From contig CALDFO010000096.1 in NCBI GenBank assembly GCA_937942205.1, forward strand, positions 1 to 10,627: DNA of 10,627 nt. Reading direction: 5' to 3'. Numbering within the stretch: position 1 is the stretch's first letter; each line of letters starts with the position of its first letter. The stretch is from an uncultured Alphaproteobacteria bacterium. GTDB lineage: Bacteria > Pseudomonadota > Alphaproteobacteria > Micropepsales > Micropepsaceae. Positions 7,427-10,627 of the stretch are shown piece after piece. The position numbers and the translations under genes are program-made. Below the pieces are notes generated by a model that was not told the origin of the DNA, made no database searches, and saw only the letters and a list, made by a program, of their open reading frames with translations.

Positions 7427-8506
7427 ATGCGCCTGCTGCTTGCCGCCGTCGCGGCGCTGTTCCTGTCGCGTTCCGCCGCCTCCGCCCAGCCTGCCGCGCC
7501 TTGCGCGCCCAGCATGGGCCTCAGCTTCGTCTGCGGTCTGGACAAGCCCGAAGACCTGATCCAGGTGCCGGGCGGCAAATGGCTGATCGCCAGCGGCATG
7601 GGCCAGGGTGCGGGCCTCAAACTGGTGGATACCGCCGCCAGGGCCGTCCATCCCTTCTATACCGGCGCCCCCGCGCAAATCCGCCCGGACCGCAAATGGT
7701 TTGCCCGCTGCCCCGGCGCGCCCCGGATCGAGACCTTCAACACCCACGGCATCGCGCTGCGGCCCACCGCCACCGATGGCGTCTATCGCCTGTATGCGGT
7801 GATGCATACGCCGCTGGAAAGCATCCAGGTCTTTGCCGTGGATGCGCGCGGGGAGGTGCCGCAAATCCACTGGACCGGCTGCGTGCCGCTGCCGGAGGAT
7901 TTCCGCACCAATGCCGTCTCGGCGCTCAGGGACGGCACCATCCTGGTCAACGTCCAGATGACGGGGACCACCACCAATCGGGACTTCATCAACGGCCGCC
8001 CCACCGGCGGGGGCTTTGAATGGAAGCCGGGGCGCGAAGGGCTGCGCCTGCTGCTGGGCACCGAACTGGCGGGCAATAACGGCTTTGAATTGTCGCCCGA
8101 CGAGCGTGAGTTCTATATCCCGGTGTCGGGCACCCAGACCGTCGCGGTCTATGCCCTGGCCGATACGGCCAAGCCGGTCCGCACCGTCCGCACGCCCTGG
8201 TTCAACCTGGACAATATCCATTGGAGCAACGGCCGGTTGATCGCGGCGGGGATGATGTATGACGAGCCCGCCTGCGGCGGCACCCGCAAGCAGATTCTCG
8301 ACCGGGGCGGCGATCTGGCCTGCAAGCGCGGCTGGGTGGCGGCACAGCTGGATCCCGCCGCCATGACCTGGACCATCCTGGCCTATGGCGAGCCCAACCC
8401 GGCCTTTGGCGGCATCGCCACCGCGCTGGTGATCGGCGACACCCTCTGGCTCAGCAGTTATTCCGAGGACCGGGTGGCCAGCCGCCCGCTTCCCGGCCGC
8501 AGATAA
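7427..8506 (+). CDS. Exported paraoxonase/SMP-30-like beta-propeller, probable calcium-dependent lactonase or esterase
   Basis: The 359-residue precursor has a signal peptide, MRLLLAAVAALFLSRSAASA, then a repeated beta-blade pattern of the SMP-30/gluconolactonase/paraoxonase superfamily. Compared from memory with human PON1, the key positions line up in order: E42-D43 (KPEDL; PON1 E53-D54), H107 (NTHGI; H115), H127 (VMHTP; H134), N162 (TNAVS; N168), N218 (GNNGF; N224), and D262-N263 (LDNIHW; D269-N270). These would form the catalytic calcium site and the His dyad. PON1 D169, part of the structural calcium site, corresponds to A163 here. The family's native reaction is hydrolysis of lactones or aryl esters, so a periplasmic sugar-lactone hydrolase is a reasonable guess. 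Extra cysteines (26, 36, 95, 152, 278, 297) could form disulfides after export. The ribosome binding site (GGGGA) is modest and lies eight bases upstream of the ATG. A binding-only propeller is the main alternative. Confidence 0.8.
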   Translation: MRLLLAAVAALFLSRSAASAQPAAPCAPSMGLSFVCGLDKPEDLIQVPGGKWLIASGMGQGAGLKLVDTAARAVHPFYTGAPAQIRPDRKWFARCPGAPRIETFNTHGIALRPTATDGVYRLYAVMHTPLESIQVFAVDARGEVPQIHWTGCVPLPEDFRTNAVSALRDGTILVNVQMTGTTTNRDFINGRPTGGGFEWKPGREGLRLLLGTELAGNNGFELSPDEREFYIPVSGTQTVAVYALADTAKPVRTVRTPWFNLDNIHWSNGRLIAAGMMYDEPACGGTRKQILDRGGDLACKRGWVAAQLDPAAMTWTILAYGEPNPAFGGIATALVIGDTLWLSSYSEDRVASRPLPGRR

Positions 8507-8524
8507 CAAGAAAAGGAGACACCG

Positions 8525-9664
8525 ATGGGTATTCTCAACCGGCGCCATTTCACCTCCATCCTGGGCCTGGGAGGGGTGAGCGGACTGGCCGCCATTCCTG
8601 CCGCCCTGATCGCGCCGGATGCCGCCGCCCAGCCGAAGAAGCCGGGCAAGCTGCCGCCGCTGAAGGTCCGCATCGGCCACCAGATGATGGGCACCCTGTC
8701 GGAGAAGCAGGCGCTGTATCTGGCGCGCTTCGGGGTGGACGGCGTGGGCGCGGCGGCGACCATCGCCGATCCCGAACGCATCTATGCCACGGTGGACGAA
8801 CTCAAGCGCACCCGCGACCTGGCCGAGAAGCACAAGCTCACCTATGACATCGCCGAATGCGAACTGCCCACCCTGAATGTGGACCGGCAGAAGCGGCCCG
8901 CGATCAACCTGGGCAAAAGCCCGCAGCGCGACCGCGATATCGCGGATTTCCAGACCCATATCCGCAACTGCGCCGCCGCCGGGGTGCCGTGCATCAAATA
9001 TGCGCTGAACCTGCTGGGCGCGATGCGGACCGCGCCGGTGCAGGGGCGGGGTGATGCACTCTACACCGCCTGGAAACTGTCGGAAGCGCCCAAGGACCTG
9101 CCCCTGACCATCGCCGGAACCGTGGATGCCGACACCTTCTGGGAGCGGATCGACTATTTCCTGGAACGGGTGGTGCCCGTGGCCAGCGAATACAAGGTCA
9201 GGATCGCGCTGCATCCGCACGATCCCGGCGTGCCGCCGTCCGGCTATCGCGGCATCCAGCGCGTGCTGGGTACGGTGGACGGGGTCAAGCGCTTCGTGGC
9301 GATGCGCGAGAACCCCTATCACGGGTTGAACTTCTGCCAGGGTACAATGTCGGAAATGCTGCAAAACCCGGCGACGGAGATTTTCGACGTGATCCGCTGG
9401 TTCGGCCAGCGCAAGAAGATTTTCAACGTCCATTTCCGCAATATCCGCGGGCGGCGCGATGAATTCTACGAAACCTTCCCCGACGAGGGCGACATCGATT
9501 TCGTCCAGGCGCTGAAAGTGTACCGGGAGGTGGGCTATGACGGCTTGCTGATGCCCGACCACGCCCCGGTCTTCAAGGATAACCCCAACGGCCCGAACGA
9601 AAGCTTCGCCTTCGATTTCGGCTTTTTCCGGGGCATCATCCAGGCGGAAGCCCATCTGACCTGA
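8525..9664 (+). CDS. Tat-exported mannonate dehydratase (UxuA)-like protein
   Basis: UxuA dehydrates D-mannonate to 2-keto-3-deoxygluconate in the cytoplasm as part of glucuronate breakdown. This 379-residue protein keeps the UxuA barrel and its metal site: H230 (LHPHDP), C271 (GLNFCQG), H303 (NVHFRN) and D345 (MPDH), matching His199, Cys237, His266 and Asp310 of the Streptococcus suis enzyme as I recall them. EGDIDF (321-326) is also typical. Two things differ. It begins with a twin-arginine signal (N5-R-R-H-F9, hydrophobic stretch to about residue 30, cleavage after AAA at 35), so it should be folded with its metal and then exported. The substrate region is altered: the NFMPVxDWTRT segment of true UxuA reads NLLGAMRTAPV, RPDHGH reads MPDHAP, and the C-terminal catalytic Tyr seems absent (ESFAFDF). 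The substrate is therefore probably not plain mannonate. A strong AAGGAGA lies five bases before the ATG. It is the last gene of the block. Confidence 0.82.
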   Translation: MGILNRRHFTSILGLGGVSGLAAIPAALIAPDAAAQPKKPGKLPPLKVRIGHQMMGTLSEKQALYLARFGVDGVGAAATIADPERIYATVDELKRTRDLAEKHKLTYDIAECELPTLNVDRQKRPAINLGKSPQRDRDIADFQTHIRNCAAAGVPCIKYALNLLGAMRTAPVQGRGDALYTAWKLSEAPKDLPLTIAGTVDADTFWERIDYFLERVVPVASEYKVRIALHPHDPGVPPSGYRGIQRVLGTVDGVKRFVAMRENPYHGLNFCQGTMSEMLQNPATEIFDVIRWFGQRKKIFNVHFRNIRGRRDEFYETFPDEGDIDFVQALKVYREVGYDGLLMPDHAPVFKDNPNGPNESFAFDFGFFRGIIQAEAHLT

Positions 9665-9691
9665 GACAAGGGAGCATTGTCCATTTGCCGA

Positions 9692-9721
9692 TTGCGAGAC
9701 TGACAGGCGGTCGCCTACAAT
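9692..9721 (+). promoter_or_regulatory. Candidate sigma-70 promoter for the carrier-protein pair
   Basis: TTGCGA (9692-9697) and TACAAT (9716-9721) are 18 bases apart; the -10 matches the consensus at 5 of 6 positions and the -35 at 4 of 6. It lies in the 93-bp gap after the UxuA-like gene and would start transcription near 9728, about 30 bases before the first carrier gene. This suggests the carrier genes form their own unit, apart from the sugar-acid block. A weak five-base hairpin (9665-9681) precedes it, without a clear terminator T-run. Confidence 0.45.
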
Positions 9722-9757
9722 GGCGGCGGCCCGCAATATCGCGGCAGGAAAAGGTTT

Positions 9758-10078
9758 ATGACGCAGACGGCAACACCGCAAACCATGGCATCGCTGGCCC
9801 GGATATGGGCCGAGATTCTAGGCGTGACGCAGGTGGAACCGGAGGGCAATTTCTTTGCCCTGGGCGGCCATTCCCTGCTGGCGGTCCGCCTGGTCGCCTG
9901 TGTCCAGGAGGAACTGGACATCGGTGACGACCTGGAAATCTCCGATGTGCTGCGTCACCAGACCCTGGCGGCTTTCGCCGATCATGTGCAGTCGCTGCGG
10001 AACGGCGATCATCGCATCCATTTTCTCAGACCCGCAACGGCGGCCGCCCTCGCGCGGCCGGAAGAACGGGAAGCATGA
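9758..10078 (+). CDS. Stand-alone peptidyl/acyl carrier protein 1
   Basis: Carrier proteins hold acyl or aminoacyl groups as thioesters on a 4'-phosphopantetheine arm. This 106-residue protein is a single carrier domain (about 9-80) with the motif NFFALGGHSLLAVRL (31-45). S39 is the attachment serine. The LGGHSL form is typical of carrier domains in non-ribosomal peptide synthetases rather than of fatty-acid ACPs, which usually have DSL. About 25 residues follow the domain, basic and without known features. The ribosome binding site is AGGAA/AAGG just before the ATG. It overlaps the next gene by four bases (ATGA). By hand alignment about 40 of 68 residues are identical to the second carrier, so the pair arose by duplication or both come from one close ancestor. 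No adenylation, condensation or ketosynthase domain is visible, so the loaded substrate is unknown. Confidence 0.9.
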   Translation: MTQTATPQTMASLARIWAEILGVTQVEPEGNFFALGGHSLLAVRLVACVQEELDIGDDLEISDVLRHQTLAAFADHVQSLRNGDHRIHFLRPATAAALARPEEREA

Positions 10079-10344
10079 GTGCATCGGCCAACCCCGAAAC
10101 GCTGCGGACGCTGGCGGGCCTCTGGGCCGAAGTTCTGGGCGTCAAGACCGTCGCACCGGATGACAATTTCTTCGCCCTGGGCGGCCATTCGCTGATGGCG
10201 GTGAAGCTGATTTCCGCCATCCAGGAGCGCATGGGCGTCGGCGACGAACTCAAGCTGGCCGACATCCTGGAATATCCCACCCTCGCCGCCTTCGCCGATC
10301 ACTTGCAGGCCCTGGGCGAAAGCGAAGAGTCGGGCGAGATCTAG
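10075..10344 (+). CDS. Stand-alone peptidyl/acyl carrier protein 2
   Basis: This 89-residue single-domain carrier protein has the phosphopantetheine motif NFFALGGHSLMAVKL (31-45) with S39 at the same position as in the gene before it. It lacks the longer tail of its neighbour and ends with an acidic segment (GESEESGEI). Seventeen bases around the motif (9857-9873 and 10174-10190) are identical between the two genes, though the third codon positions nearby have diverged, so the duplication is not recent. The start overlaps the upstream stop, so the two are probably made in a fixed ratio. Its TAG stop (10342-10344) overlaps the stop of the convergent phosphopantetheinyl transferase gene, leaving no room for a terminator between them. 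Its partner enzymes are not in the window. Confidence 0.9.
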   Translation: MSASANPETLRTLAGLWAEVLGVKTVAPDDNFFALGGHSLMAVKLISAIQERMGVGDELKLADILEYPTLAAFADHLQALGESEESGEI

Positions 10345-10627
10345 CGCGCGATCCAGGCGCAGCTCACCACAAGATCGTCCGCCACCGCATGACGGCCCAA
10401 TACGGGCGCCTCCAAGCCTGGCACCCGGGCCAGGAAGCCGTCGCCCGTCACCGTGACCGCGATGCCGGCGAAGGATAGCGTTCCCGCCGTTACCGGAACG
10501 CGCGGCGCCGGATCGGCCGCCTTGAAACAGGCTTCCTTGGCGGTGAACAGCAGCGTCGCCAGCCGCGCCCTGTCCTGCGCTGCACAGGCCGCCAGCAAGG
10601 CGCGCTCCTGCGGCAGGAACAGGCGGG
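10341..10627 (-). CDS. 4'-phosphopantetheinyl transferase, Sfp/EntD type (N-terminus cut by window edge)
   Basis: Enzymes of this class transfer the phosphopantetheine arm from coenzyme A to the serine of carrier proteins, making them active. The 94 visible residues are the C-terminal part. FTAKEACFKA (visible residues 27-36) is the family signature (W/F-S/T-x-K-E-x-x-x-K), with the Glu binding magnesium and the Lys used in catalysis. Upstream FLPQERALLAA and downstream TLSFAGIAV and VVSCAWIA fit the EntD-like fold. The earlier metal-binding Asp motif lies beyond the right edge, so the start cannot be set. A TTG at 10598 is in frame but sits inside the domain, so it is not the real start. The gene faces two carrier-protein genes whose serines it could modify; this partnership is inferred from position and function. 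Confidence 0.88.
   Translation of the reverse strand, partial: RLFLPQERALLAACAAQDRARLATLLFTAKEACFKAADPAPRVPVTAGTLSFAGIAVTVTGDGFLARVPGLEAPVLGRHAVADDLVVSCAWIAR

Noticed and set aside
9665..9681. GACAA-N7-TTGTC after the UxuA-like stop as a possible terminator.
   Set aside because: The stem has only five pairs, is rich in A/T pairs and is followed by no real T-run, so it is too weak to call an intrinsic terminator.
6362..9781. An open frame of 1139 codons on the minus strand, antisense to four genes.
   Set aside because: It runs exactly opposite to genes with clear catalytic motifs and signal peptides. Its translation is rich in His, Gly, Arg, Gln and Ala without any domain, as expected when third codon positions of GC-rich genes are read backwards.
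9758..10344. The two carrier genes as one frameshifted two-domain protein.
   Set aside because: Each has its own start, full domain and stop. The ATGA overlap is a normal coupling arrangement, and the first gene has a tail of about 25 residues after its domain.
1..10627. Mobile elements, CRISPR arrays, tRNA or rRNA genes.
   Set aside because: By eye I found no transposase or integrase motif, no regularly spaced repeats, no target-site duplications and no tRNA-like cloverleaf. A covariance-model scan could not be run.

Overview
The window is GC-rich, densely coded bacterial chromosome with short intergenic gaps. Codon use and protein families point to a free-living alphaproteobacterium that degrades plant polysaccharide (inference from composition and gene content; no rRNA or marker gene confirms it). 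Apart from the two window edges, no gene looks broken. I see no tRNA, rRNA, CRISPR array, insertion sequence or phage gene.

Left third (1-4123, all on the minus strand). Reading in the direction of transcription there is a small hypothetical gene with a strong ribosome binding site, then a secreted GH67 alpha-glucuronidase, a poxvirus-like type IB DNA topoisomerase, and formyltetrahydrofolate deformylase purU, which runs off the left edge. The last two are housekeeping or DNA-topology genes and seem unrelated to the glucuronidase.

Middle (4279-9664, plus strand), divergent from the glucuronidase across a 155-bp gap. Five genes form a compact, probably co-transcribed block: a cytoplasmic xylose-isomerase-like TIM barrel, a Gfo/Idh/MocA NAD(P) oxidoreductase overlapping it by one base, an exported di-haem cytochrome c overlapping that by four bases, an exported paraoxonase-like beta-propeller (probable calcium lactonase/esterase), and a Tat-exported relative of mannonate dehydratase UxuA. 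Two enzymes lack a signal and three have one, so the block seems to span cytoplasm and periplasm. Lying back to back with an alpha-glucuronidase, it is plausibly a pathway for a uronic or aldonic acid, possibly 4-O-methyl-glucuronate from glucuronoxylan. That function is inference. No transporter, regulator or primary sugar dehydrogenase lies inside the window.

Right end (9692-10627). After a candidate sigma-70 promoter come two tandem stand-alone peptidyl-carrier-protein genes that overlap by four bases and look like a duplication. They meet, head-on, a 4'-phosphopantetheinyl transferase gene of the Sfp/EntD type that is cut by the right edge. The two convergent stop codons share one CTAG. 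The transferase is the enzyme class that would activate these carriers. The window probably ends at the edge of a small natural-product or acyl-transfer locus.
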